Positions 15,519 through 22,137 of a DNA stretch of 38,237 bases are shown piece after piece. Both the position numbers and the translations under genes were made by a program. Location: IMG/VR virus record IMGVR_UViG_3300044568_000480, positions 1 to 38,237 of that record. One strand, 5' to 3'. The stretch is from a virus. Under the pieces are notes generated by a model that saw only the letters and a list, made by a program, of their open reading frames with translations, was not told where the DNA came from and ran no database searches. Numbering within the stretch: the stretch's first letter is position 1; every line of letters starts with the position of its first letter.

Positions 15519-16609
15519 GTTATTTATTTACAAGTGAAAGTGTTAGTGAAGGTCATCCGGATAAAGTAGCAGACGCGATCAGTGATGCAATTTTAGATCT
15601 AGTTATGACCCACGAAGATGCAAGTATGCGTGTTGCCTGCGAAACTTTAGTTACCACTAACCGTGTTATTGTTGCAGGAGAATACAAGAATGTTGCTCTA
15701 CATGAAGCACAAATCGACAGTGTCGTACGCAAAACGATTAAAAACATTGGTTACGAGCAAGCAGGGTTTGATTGGCGTACAGTTGAGATCACTAACCTAC
15801 TACACGGGCAAAGCGCAGACATTGCACTAGGCACAGATACATTTGGTGCGGGTGACCAAGGTCTGATGTTTGGTTATGCTACAAACAAGACACCTAACTA
15901 CATGCCGGCAACTATTTACTACAGTCACAAAATTGTTGAAGCACTAACAAAGTTACGTAAAGAAGGCGCTACTTGGTTAGCCCCAGATGCTAAATCGCAG
16001 GTGACTTTGCAGTTTAATGACGATCATTCTATTAGTCATGCTACTAAAATTGTATGCTCAACCCAGCACAGCGAAGACACAGACATTGCTACAGTACGTG
16101 AAAATGTAGAGAACATTATTAGAACTATCTTGCCAGCGGAGTTGATTACTAGTGATACAGAGTTTTTAATTAATCCAACTGGTCGTTTTGTTATTGGTGG
16201 GCCAGATGGTGACACTGGACTTACAGGGCGTAAGATTATTGTCGATACCTACGGTGGTAGTTGCCCGCATGGTGGCGGTGCGTTCAGTGGTAAGGATCCT
16301 ACTAAAGTAGATCGTTCAGCAGCTTATATGGCTAGGTACTTGGCTAAGAATATCGTGGCCAGCGGCAAGGCTACACATGCCACAGTACAGTTATCGTATG
16401 CCATTGGTGTAGAACAACCTATGAGTGTGTATGTTGATAGTGACGGAAATAATTATGAGTTAACAGCTTGGATAATTACCAATGTAGATCTAACTCCTAG
16501 GGGCATTATTAACAGATTTAAACTATTCCGCCCTATCTACAGTAGTACTACTAACTATGGACACTTTGGTAAGGATGGCTTACCTTGGGAAGAGTTGGAT
16601 TTATTTTAA
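15515..16609 (+). CDS. metK: S-adenosylmethionine synthetase
   Basis: A 364-residue MetK (E. coli 384). It makes SAM from methionine and ATP in the cytoplasm. The N-terminus reads FTSESVSEGHPDKVADAISD, the loop GAGDQGLMFGYA is intact near residue 109, and the ATP/phosphate loop GGAFSGKDPTKVDRSAAY near 252 is present, so it should be active. The N-terminal homology fixes the TTG start at 15515, overlapping the previous stop as TTGA, with AAGGAA upstream. SAM is consumed by QueE, encoded 300 bases upstream, and by methyltransferases; a phage MetK could also offset host SAM-degrading conditions. Confidence 0.95.
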   Translation: MSYLFTSESVSEGHPDKVADAISDAILDLVMTHEDASMRVACETLVTTNRVIVAGEYKNVALHEAQIDSVVRKTIKNIGYEQAGFDWRTVEITNLLHGQSADIALGTDTFGAGDQGLMFGYATNKTPNYMPATIYYSHKIVEALTKLRKEGATWLAPDAKSQVTLQFNDDHSISHATKIVCSTQHSEDTDIATVRENVENIIRTILPAELITSDTEFLINPTGRFVIGGPDGDTGLTGRKIIVDTYGGSCPHGGGAFSGKDPTKVDRSAAYMARYLAKNIVASGKATHATVQLSYAIGVEQPMSVYVDSDGNNYELTAWIITNVDLTPRGIINRFKLFRPIYSSTTNYGHFGKDGLPWEELDLF

Positions 16610-16618
16610 GGATTAAGT

Positions 16619-17026
16619 ATGATTGAAAAGAAACTTTGGGATAGTATTGATGGCAGTATTCTAAAAGGCCTGCCTAATGCGGCTAAGGGCTACGAGCAAC
16701 GCATAAGTATTCCGGAATTTACATTTTTAGGTGGGGCTAATCAGCCCGACTTCGGCGACGTTACTATTTGGTTTTACGGCGATAGTAAAACTATTGAATT
16801 GAAGAGCCTTAAACAGTATCTATTCCAATATCGCGATACTAGACTTAGTTATGAACGTGCATTAGATGTAATGTATAAGCATCTTAAGGCTGTTTATGAG
16901 CCAGATCGCATACGCATAGAAATTGATTATCGCCCTCGCGGCGGTATAAGTAGTAAACTAACAGTTGATTCAGACTGGGGCCACTTAGGTGGAACTGATA
17001 ATGTTTGGCAACACCACAAGGATTAA
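16619..17026 (+). CDS. QueF-family tunnelling-fold protein lacking the catalytic cysteine
   Basis: A 135-residue protein clearly related to preQ0 reductase QueF: EFTFLGGANQPDF (33-45) aligns with EFTSLCPKTGQPDF, the signature ELKSLKQYLF (60-69) aligns with ESKSLKLYLF, and RPRGGI (105-110) with the C-terminal TPRGGI. The nucleophilic cysteine that QueF uses to form a thioimide is replaced by glycine with one residue deleted, and the histidine of the HE substrate motif is Y78, while E79 and D44 are kept. It should still bind a 7-deazaguanine base but not reduce a nitrile. It may be the CDG decarboxylase (DpdL) predicted for phages that carry 2'-deoxy-7-deazaguanine; that identity is an inference. 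Confidence 0.75.
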   Translation: MIEKKLWDSIDGSILKGLPNAAKGYEQRISIPEFTFLGGANQPDFGDVTIWFYGDSKTIELKSLKQYLFQYRDTRLSYERALDVMYKHLKAVYEPDRIRIEIDYRPRGGISSKLTVDSDWGHLGGTDNVWQHHKD

Positions 17027-17030
17027 TAAT

Positions 17031-17489
17031 ATGGATTTTAAGAATCTATTTAAAACTAAAGCAAAAAAAGCAGCAGAAGCCCGTGAACTGGCAGAAGCGC
17101 AGGCAAAACTCGAAGCCGAAACTGCCCTAAAGAAAGCTGAAGCTAAAGCTAAGAAAGCTGAAGAACTAGCTAAAAAGAGTGATCCAAAGGCTCTAGCAAC
17201 TGCGGCTGGTGAGCCGTGGGTAAATGTATTAGGTATCGAAGTAGACCCAGAAAATCCAGGGGCGGGTGCATTTGAATTGGATTGGAACGATGTTTTTGTG
17301 GCACGTTTAATCAAAAGTGGCTATCAAGGTAAAACTGATGCTGATGTTGTTGATAACTGGTTCCAAGATGTTTGCCGACATGTAGTTATGGAAACATACC
17401 AACAAGAGCAAGCAGATCCAGATAAACGCAACAATGTACAACCAATCCAACGTAAAGATATTGGTGGTGGGAAAGCAGAATTTAGTTAA
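17031..17489 (+). CDS. Conserved T4-like phage protein with Ala/Lys/Glu coiled coil
   Basis: A 152-residue protein. Residues 8-50 are a long charged helix of K, A and E repeats (AEAKAKKAEELAKK), probably a coiled coil. The rest (GEPWVNVLGIEVD, FELDWNDVF, VDNWFQDVCRHV) is a compact domain that I recall from many marine T4-like phages without known function. The start at 17031 has AAGGA about 8 bases upstream; longer versions starting inside the QueF-like gene are unlikely. Confidence 0.65.
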   Translation: MDFKNLFKTKAKKAAEARELAEAQAKLEAETALKKAEAKAKKAEELAKKSDPKALATAAGEPWVNVLGIEVDPENPGAGAFELDWNDVFVARLIKSGYQGKTDADVVDNWFQDVCRHVVMETYQQEQADPDKRNNVQPIQRKDIGGGKAEFS

Positions 17490-17501
17490 TATTGTAATCA
17501 C

Positions 17502-17509
17502 ATTAAATA
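17502..17509 (+). promoter_or_regulatory. Possible T4-like late promoter before cytochrome c
   Basis: ATTAAATA lies 34 bases before the cytochrome c start, in a gap with no good -35/-10 pair. It resembles the T4 late consensus TATAAATA. Such A/T-rich octamers can occur by chance. Confidence 0.3.
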
Positions 17510-17542
17510 CTATGCAAGTCCAAATTTTATAAAGGGTAGTGT

Positions 17543-17842
17543 ATGAAATTAATCTTAGCAGTATTATTATTAGGTAGTTGTATCACAGCAAATGCTAATC
17601 AAGCATTGGCACAGAAAAGTGGTTGTCTAGCATGTCACGCAGTTGATCAAAAAATCTTAGGCCCAGCGTATAAAGACGTTGCTAAGAAATATAAAGGTCA
17701 AGCTGATGCAGAGGCTAAACTAATTGCCAAAGTTAAAAAAGGTGGTAGTGGAGTATGGGGTCCTATTCCAATGCCGCCAATGAGTCCACAAATCAAAGAC
17801 GAGGATATTAAAACCCTTGTTAAATGGGTGTTAACGCAGTAA
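17543..17842 (+). CDS. Periplasmic class I cytochrome c (c-551/c-552 type)
   Basis: A 99-residue preprotein. Residues 1-18 are a Sec signal peptide (positive start, hydrophobic core, cleavage after ANA). The mature part has the haem motif CLACH (28-32), GPAYKDVAKKY after it, and IPMPPMSP with Met77 as the expected axial ligand. This layout is that of bacterial c-551/c-552 electron carriers, especially those of betaproteobacteria. It would be matured by the host haem-attachment system and shuttle electrons in the periplasm. A strong terminator follows. A cytochrome c in a tailed phage is unusual and looks host-derived, serving as an auxiliary metabolic gene. Confidence 0.9.
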   Translation: MKLILAVLLLGSCITANANQALAQKSGCLACHAVDQKILGPAYKDVAKKYKGQADAEAKLIAKVKKGGSGVWGPIPMPPMSPQIKDEDIKTLVKWVLTQ

Positions 17843-17848
17843 TCTAAT

Positions 17849-17872
17849 AAAAGGCATAGAAATATGCCTTTT
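17849..17872 (+). terminator. Intrinsic terminator after cytochrome c
   Basis: A perfect 10-bp stem (17849-17858 with 17863-17872) around a GAAA tetraloop, beginning in a run of A and ending in TTTTC. The symmetric A/T ends mean it could work in both directions. It closes the unit that starts before folE. Confidence 0.9.
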
Positions 17873-17875
17873 CTC

Positions 17876-17904
17876 TTGACAAAACTACCAAATGAAAGTA
17901 TAAT
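17876..17904 (+). promoter_or_regulatory. Consensus sigma-70 promoter giving a leaderless mRNA
   Basis: TTGACA (17876-17881) and TATAAT (17899-17904), both perfect, with a 17-base spacer. The expected transcription start, about 7 bases after the -10, falls on or next to the ATG at 17911. Confidence 0.85.
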
Positions 17905-17910
17905 TACTAC

Positions 17911-18933
17911 ATGAGATACTTAATCGTAGATGCAGCAAATACATTTTTCCGTGCTAGACACAGCGCACATAGACAAAGCGATACTTGGGATAAGTTAGGC
18001 TTTGCTATACACGTTACTCTAGCATCAATTAACAAAGCATGGCGCGATCAAAAAGCAGACCACGTTATCGTGTGTCTAGAAGGTCGTAGCTGGCGTAAGG
18101 ACTTTTATACTCCGTATAAAGCCAATCGCGCTGTGGCACGTGCTGCCAAGACTGAAGCAGAGCAAGAAGAAGAACAATTGTTCTGGGACGCCTTTGATGC
18201 ACTCAAGGTATTCATCAATGAGCGTACTAACTGCACAGTACTACAACATGGTGAATTAGAAGCCGATGATCTTATTGCAGGATTTATACAAGCACACCCA
18301 CATGATCATCACACCATTATCAGCAGTGACACGGACTTTTATCAATTACTAGCAGAAAACGTTAATCAATATAACGGCATTGCAGATGAACTACACACAA
18401 TTGAAGGTATCTTTGACAAAAAAGGAAAACCTGTTCTCGATAAAAAGACTAAAGAGCCCAAGAAGATTCCTAATCCTAAGTTTATCCTGTTTGAAAAGTG
18501 TATGCGCGGTGACCCTACAGATAACATCTTTAGTGCATACCCAGGTGTGCGTACTAAAGGCACTAAGAACAAAGTAGGTCTAGAAGAAGCGTTTGCTGAC
18601 AAAGATCGACAGGGTTATGCTTGGAATAACCTCATGCTACAACGTTGGACTGATCATAATAGTGTTGAGCATCGTGTATTAGATGATTATCAGCGCAATG
18701 TGCAACTAGTAGACTTAACTGCACAACCTGCAGATATTAAAGACAAGATCTTTGATTGTATTAAAGAGAATGCACAGCTTAAAACACGCGGCAACGTTGG
18801 TGCATACTTCCTTAAATTCTGCGGCAAGTATGACCTAGTTAAACTTAGTGATAATGCACAGCATATGAGTGAATGGATGAAGGCGCCGTATCCGGAACAA
18901 AATGTTACCATGTTCCACCTACAAAATAGTTGA
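17911..18933 (+). CDS. 5'-3' exonuclease, FEN/T4 RNase H family
   Basis: A 340-residue protein (T4 RNase H is 305) that would remove RNA primers and flaps at the fork. Metal-binding acids appear in order: LIVDAANTFFRAR at the start (D7), the arch region GRSWRKDFYTPYKANR near 71-86, LEADDLIAG near 113, SSDTDFYQ near 131, and GDPTDNI near 198 before the helix-three-turn-like DNA-binding part. The ATG cannot move upstream because the first beta strand begins at residue 2 and no in-frame start precedes it. No ribosome site exists, and the promoter -10 ends 7 bases before the ATG, so translation is probably leaderless. Confidence 0.9.
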   Translation: MRYLIVDAANTFFRARHSAHRQSDTWDKLGFAIHVTLASINKAWRDQKADHVIVCLEGRSWRKDFYTPYKANRAVARAAKTEAEQEEEQLFWDAFDALKVFINERTNCTVLQHGELEADDLIAGFIQAHPHDHHTIISSDTDFYQLLAENVNQYNGIADELHTIEGIFDKKGKPVLDKKTKEPKKIPNPKFILFEKCMRGDPTDNIFSAYPGVRTKGTKNKVGLEEAFADKDRQGYAWNNLMLQRWTDHNSVEHRVLDDYQRNVQLVDLTAQPADIKDKIFDCIKENAQLKTRGNVGAYFLKFCGKYDLVKLSDNAQHMSEWMKAPYPEQNVTMFHLQNS

Positions 18934-18958
18934 CATTTTGGTTAAATGACTGTATAAT
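18930..18958 (+). promoter_or_regulatory. Consensus sigma-70 promoter
   Basis: TTGACA (18930-18935) and TATAAT (18953-18958), both perfect, 17 bases apart. The -35 overlaps the end of the exonuclease gene. The leader to the ATG at 18989 is about 24 bases and contains AAGAAAG. Confidence 0.85.
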
Positions 18959-18988
18959 AGCATTTAACAATTAAGAAAGATAACTATT

Positions 18989-19339
18989 ATGATTTATCAT
19001 TGTTTAAATTGTGGTGCTGATTTACCATCTGGGGATCGGATGCATATCTGCCCTGCGTGTCGACAAATTGCTGCTATAAACAAAGCTAGTGATACAGCAA
19101 GCTCGAGCAGAGGTGGTGGTGGCTATTCTTCATCAGGTAGTAGCAGTCGTAGCTATTCTTCTTCAGGTGATTTTAGCGATATGAGTGCTTGGTTTATCTT
19201 ATCAGCATTTCTTATATTCGATGCGTATCATCATTTTGCTATTTTAAAGTTTGTCTGGTTTATGGCAAAAGTTAGTGTGTATTTGTTTTGTTTAGGTTTC
19301 TTTTGGGCATCACCTGCAAGTTTTGGCATTGGATCATAA
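18989..19339 (+). CDS. Zinc-ribbon membrane protein with Ser/Gly linker
   Basis: A 116-residue protein. Residues 5-24 hold two CxxC knuckles (CLNC and CPAC), a zinc-ribbon of rubredoxin-like type. A flexible low-complexity linker follows (about 38-62, repeats of YSSSG and SSS), then two hydrophobic helices (about 67-85 and 88-110). The zinc head would face the cytoplasm or periplasm depending on topology. Function unknown. It has its own strong promoter and is followed directly by the DEDDh exonuclease gene. Confidence 0.7.
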   Translation: MIYHCLNCGADLPSGDRMHICPACRQIAAINKASDTASSSRGGGGYSSSGSSSRSYSSSGDFSDMSAWFILSAFLIFDAYHHFAILKFVWFMAKVSVYLFCLGFFWASPASFGIGS

Positions 19340-19924
19340 TTGATAGACAAAAATCAGAAGTACTTGGCATTAGATTTAGAGCTTAACCAACCGAGTGGTA
19401 AGATCATTCAGGTTGGCATTGCCATTGGTAAAGCAGATGACCGTTTTGAAAACTATTTTACTAAGAAATGGTATATAAATCCAAACGAACCAATTAGCCA
19501 ATTTATTATTGACCTAACAGGTATTACAGATAGCGATATTAGTGCTAATTGTGTTAGTCACGAAACCGTAGCTAGAGAGTTAGGCGCACTGATCAAAGAA
19601 CATAACTGTTTTGTCAATCCTGTTACTTGGGGCGGCGGTGATAGCGTAGAACTCTTAGAAGAATTTAGTAAGCAGTGCGTTGACTTCCCCCACTTTGGTC
19701 GTCGTTGGATTGATACTAAAACGTTCTACACCTTATTGATGTTTGCTCGAGGCAAGAAGCCAAGTGGCGGACTAGCTAGTGCTATGGGCTACTTCAAACT
19801 GCACTTCAAAGGTGATGCGCATAGAGCGGACGTTGATGCGGCTAATACCTTAGCATTGTTTTTTAAGTTAATTGATCGTCAACGCAAACTAGAAAACCTA
19901 ACCGAAGATGCAAAAAGTATTTAA
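19340..19924 (+). CDS. DEDDh 3'-5' exonuclease (DnaQ-like)
   Basis: A 194-residue RNase H-fold nuclease. The metal-binding acids appear as LALDLELN (D-x-E, about residues 10-14), DSVELLEEF in the middle, and HRADVDAANT (H-x4-D, about 166-170), which is the DEDDh form. It would degrade single-stranded DNA or RNA from the 3' end. The TTG at 19340 directly follows the upstream TAA; the first strand starts at residue 8, so a later start would damage the fold. Role could be RNA turnover or proofreading; not known. Confidence 0.8.
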   Translation: MIDKNQKYLALDLELNQPSGKIIQVGIAIGKADDRFENYFTKKWYINPNEPISQFIIDLTGITDSDISANCVSHETVARELGALIKEHNCFVNPVTWGGGDSVELLEEFSKQCVDFPHFGRRWIDTKTFYTLLMFARGKKPSGGLASAMGYFKLHFKGDAHRADVDAANTLALFFKLIDRQRKLENLTEDAKSI

Positions 19925-20420
19925 AATTTTAGTTTTACTGCTAGCTATTAGTTTGATAGGGTGTGTCACACCAGAAATAACTAAGATTGGCGAGCAGGAC
20001 TATAAAGTCGTGGGTAAACTTCATAAAGAAGAATACGATGAAATAATTACCATAGTTCGACAACATCCCAACCAACCGTTAAATTTTTATGTTACATCAA
20101 TTGGCGGTACCAGTGAAGATTTGTTAGATGCTATGGACACTGTACATCAACACGGTTTGGTCAATTGGTATTCTGTAGATTACTGCGACAGTGCCTGTGC
20201 TATCATGGCCTTAGCTACACATCACGCCAATGGTGAGTTTAAACTACATTCGTTCTATTCTCATAGTCATCATCAGGTACTTGCGGCGCCAGAATATAAT
20301 GAACGTATACTAAAAAAGTTAAACTCATATGGATATGACACTGATCGTATACATCATATGTTTGACAGCGTAGAACATTTATGGCCAATAATTATTGAAG
20401 ATGGCAAAATAATCAATTGA
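19908..20420 (+). CDS. Lipoprotein with ClpP/crotonase-like fold
   Basis: A 170-residue protein. The N-terminus is a lipoprotein signal (hydrophobic core, lipobox LIGC with Cys19). The mature part has the pattern of periplasmic ClpP-like proteins: LNFYVTSIGGTSEDLLDAMD, then YSVDYCDSACAIMALATH (candidate catalytic serine in CDSAC), then a LHSFYSHSHH segment that may hold the histidine. It would sit in the membrane facing the periplasm. A surface protease or a superinfection-exclusion factor are possible roles. It overlaps the DEDDh gene by 17 bases. Confidence 0.65.
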   Translation: MQKVFKILVLLLAISLIGCVTPEITKIGEQDYKVVGKLHKEEYDEIITIVRQHPNQPLNFYVTSIGGTSEDLLDAMDTVHQHGLVNWYSVDYCDSACAIMALATHHANGEFKLHSFYSHSHHQVLAAPEYNERILKKLNSYGYDTDRIHHMFDSVEHLWPIIIEDGKIIN

Positions 20421-20445
20421 CTTTACAGAAAAACCTAAATATAAT
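20417..20445 (+). promoter_or_regulatory. Promoter before queD, with AAACCTAAATA element
   Basis: TTGACT (20417-20422) and TATAAT (20440-20445) are 17 bases apart. AAACCTAAATA (20431-20441) overlaps the -10, the same 11 bases as before the clamp and folE genes. An AAGGAAAG ribosome site precedes the ATG at 20469. Confidence 0.7.
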
Positions 20446-20468
20446 AGTAAAATAGACAAGGAAAGAAT

Positions 20469-21020
20469 ATGGCACACGTAATTGATAAAACATTTGAATT
20501 CTGTTATGGACACAGAGTACACACACAACGACTTAATGGCGAGTATGCAGCAGACTTAAAGTGTGCCTGTCGTCACCTACACGGACACGAAGGTAAGATG
20601 CAGGTGTTCTTAAAGAGCCCGACTGGCGTTTTAGATCCAACTGGTATGGTAACTGACTTTAGGCACCTAGAGTGGTTAAAGAAGTGGATCAATGAATACA
20701 TCGATCATCAGTTTATGCTTGACGTTAACGATCCGTTGTTTGGACAGTTAATTGGCTCACGTACAATGATTCCAGTATACATTCCAGAAACAGACAAGTA
20801 TGCAGGTAGTATACTTGATTTAAGTGACTTAGAACCAAACACACCAGAGTATGAATACTTCGAAGGTTTCTTTATTGTAGACTTTGTTCCTACTAGTGAA
20901 AACTTATCTAGTTGGATGGCAGAGTTAGTAGATGCTAAGATGAAGAAACTAAACGTAACAGTAGATCGCATTGACTGGTGGGAAACTCCTAAGTCACGTA
21001 GTACGTTTATTAGAGGCTAA
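20469..21020 (+). CDS. queD: 6-carboxy-5,6,7,8-tetrahydropterin synthase
   Basis: A 183-residue tunnelling-fold enzyme making 6-carboxy-tetrahydropterin from dihydroneopterin triphosphate, the second step to CDG. The zinc ligands are H15 and the HGH pair H38/H40, and C34 gives the CxxxHGH motif that marks QueD rather than mammalian PTPS. MVTDFRHLEWL, VPTSENLSSWM and the C-terminal WETP complete the family pattern. It is longer than E. coli QueD (about 120) because of an insertion of about 50 residues (about 85-140) between the first and second halves. It stands alone with its own promoter. Confidence 0.9.
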   Translation: MAHVIDKTFEFCYGHRVHTQRLNGEYAADLKCACRHLHGHEGKMQVFLKSPTGVLDPTGMVTDFRHLEWLKKWINEYIDHQFMLDVNDPLFGQLIGSRTMIPVYIPETDKYAGSILDLSDLEPNTPEYEYFEGFFIVDFVPTSENLSSWMAELVDAKMKKLNVTVDRIDWWETPKSRSTFIRG

Positions 21021-21022
21021 TT

Positions 21023-21391
21023 ATGAATACCACTGTCTTTATCTTACTGGCATTATTTGGCATTAAACATTTTATTGCTGACTTCTTAATGCAGTATGAC
21101 TATATGCTTAGAGAAAAAGGTATCTACGGTGCCACAGGTGGTGTTCATCATAGTCTAGTACATGCTAGCTGGACATTCTTAATACTAGTATGTTTTGTTG
21201 ATCATGCTAACGTTATTATTGGTCTAGCGTTCTTAGACTTTGTTCTACACTATCACATTGATTGGGCAAAGCAACAGCTTAATCGCGGATTAACTTCAGC
21301 TGATCGCATGTTTTGGGTTTGGATGGGTGCCGACCAAGGCCTACACTACTTAACCTACATTGGAATTATTGCTTATGCCACAACACCTTGA
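21023..21391 (+). CDS. DUF3307 integral membrane protein
   Basis: A 122-residue protein with about three membrane helices and the DUF3307 histidine/aspartate pattern: IKHFIADFLMQ near 14-24, HHSLVHA near 43-49, a HYHIDWAKQQ near 78, and ADQGLHYLTY near 104. Charged residues in helices suggest an enzyme or transporter in the membrane, but the family function is unknown. It starts two bases after queD with a GAGGC site and overlaps the next gene. Confidence 0.75.
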   Translation: MNTTVFILLALFGIKHFIADFLMQYDYMLREKGIYGATGGVHHSLVHASWTFLILVCFVDHANVIIGLAFLDFVLHYHIDWAKQQLNRGLTSADRMFWVWMGADQGLHYLTYIGIIAYATTP

Positions 21392-21959
21392 TAAAAAAGA
21401 ATGTAAATTACATGCGTCCTGCCAGGATGCAGACACTTGTGGAGGACCATTGGCAATGTTATTAGCTAAATCAGTTGTAAAAAATAAATGTTGGATTGTT
21501 GAGCAAAATGGTTTCAAAATTGGCACCATTATGACCAATCCAGGTGGTGTAGTTTATCAACATGACCAACAGCGTGAACAGTTTAAAAATCTTAAACTCT
21601 TAAGTGATCGCTACAATATTATAGTTGAAAAAACAGCACCTAAAAAAGTAATTAGTCAAGCACACGAAGTTTATGGATATCCATGTGAACATAAGCCACA
21701 CAATGTTCTTTGGGATCTAAGACACAAGTTGCCCATCTTCACCAAAAGCCCAAAGAGCAAGAGTTTCTTTAGTGCAGGTTACTATATTGTTAAGTTCAAC
21801 AATGGATGGGTTAAATCATACTGTCCTAAATTAATTACACTCAATCGTTATCCTTACGCAGGACCTTACGATTCATTTGAAGAAATGCAAGAACGACTAC
21901 GCATTGCCAACGGAGCCTTACATGGAACAACAATTAAGCCTGCATCTGAGGAAATTTAA
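21375..21959 (+). CDS. Hypothetical phage protein
   Basis: A 194-residue protein from the ATG at 21375 (17-base overlap with the DUF3307 gene); an upstream TTG at 21360 is possible. It has clustered cysteines near the start (KKECKLHASCQDADTCGG) that could bind metal, a strand-rich KCWIVEQNGFKIGTIM segment and a WVKSYCPKLITL stretch. No known family that I can name. Confidence 0.55.
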   Translation: MPQHLDKKECKLHASCQDADTCGGPLAMLLAKSVVKNKCWIVEQNGFKIGTIMTNPGGVVYQHDQQREQFKNLKLLSDRYNIIVEKTAPKKVISQAHEVYGYPCEHKPHNVLWDLRHKLPIFTKSPKSKSFFSAGYYIVKFNNGWVKSYCPKLITLNRYPYAGPYDSFEEMQERLRIANGALHGTTIKPASEEI

Positions 21960-22137
21960 CGATCGCGTTAAGGTTTTAAATCAAACCAACAGTCGTGAAT
22001 TAATACTCTCAGCAGGTGAAGCACGTCAACTACAAGCCGACATCTTTGATTTATTAACACAGATTCAATCACTTACAGAGGTTCGATCGAGCGAACCTGA
22101 GGTTATCACTGTCCAAGTAAAAGGTACTGGTTTTTAA
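21922..22137 (+). CDS. Small helical phage protein
   Basis: A 71-residue protein from the ATG at 21922, preceded by GGAG about 8 bases upstream. A helical core (LSAGEARQLQADIFDLLTQI) fits a coiled-coil dimer of the kind common in T4-like phages. It overlaps the upstream gene by 38 bases and the next by one base. Function unknown. Confidence 0.55.
   Translation: MEQQLSLHLRKFNDRVKVLNQTNSRELILSAGEARQLQADIFDLLTQIQSLTEVRSSEPEVITVQVKGTGF

Noticed and set aside
16619-17026. Calling the gene at 16619 a preQ0 reductase (queF)
   Set aside because: The cysteine needed for nitrile reduction is absent and no QueC is present to make preQ0.
17132-17176. Tandem DNA repeat in the Ala/Lys/Glu region
   Set aside because: The similarity follows from codons of a low-complexity coiled coil and is not a clean repeat.
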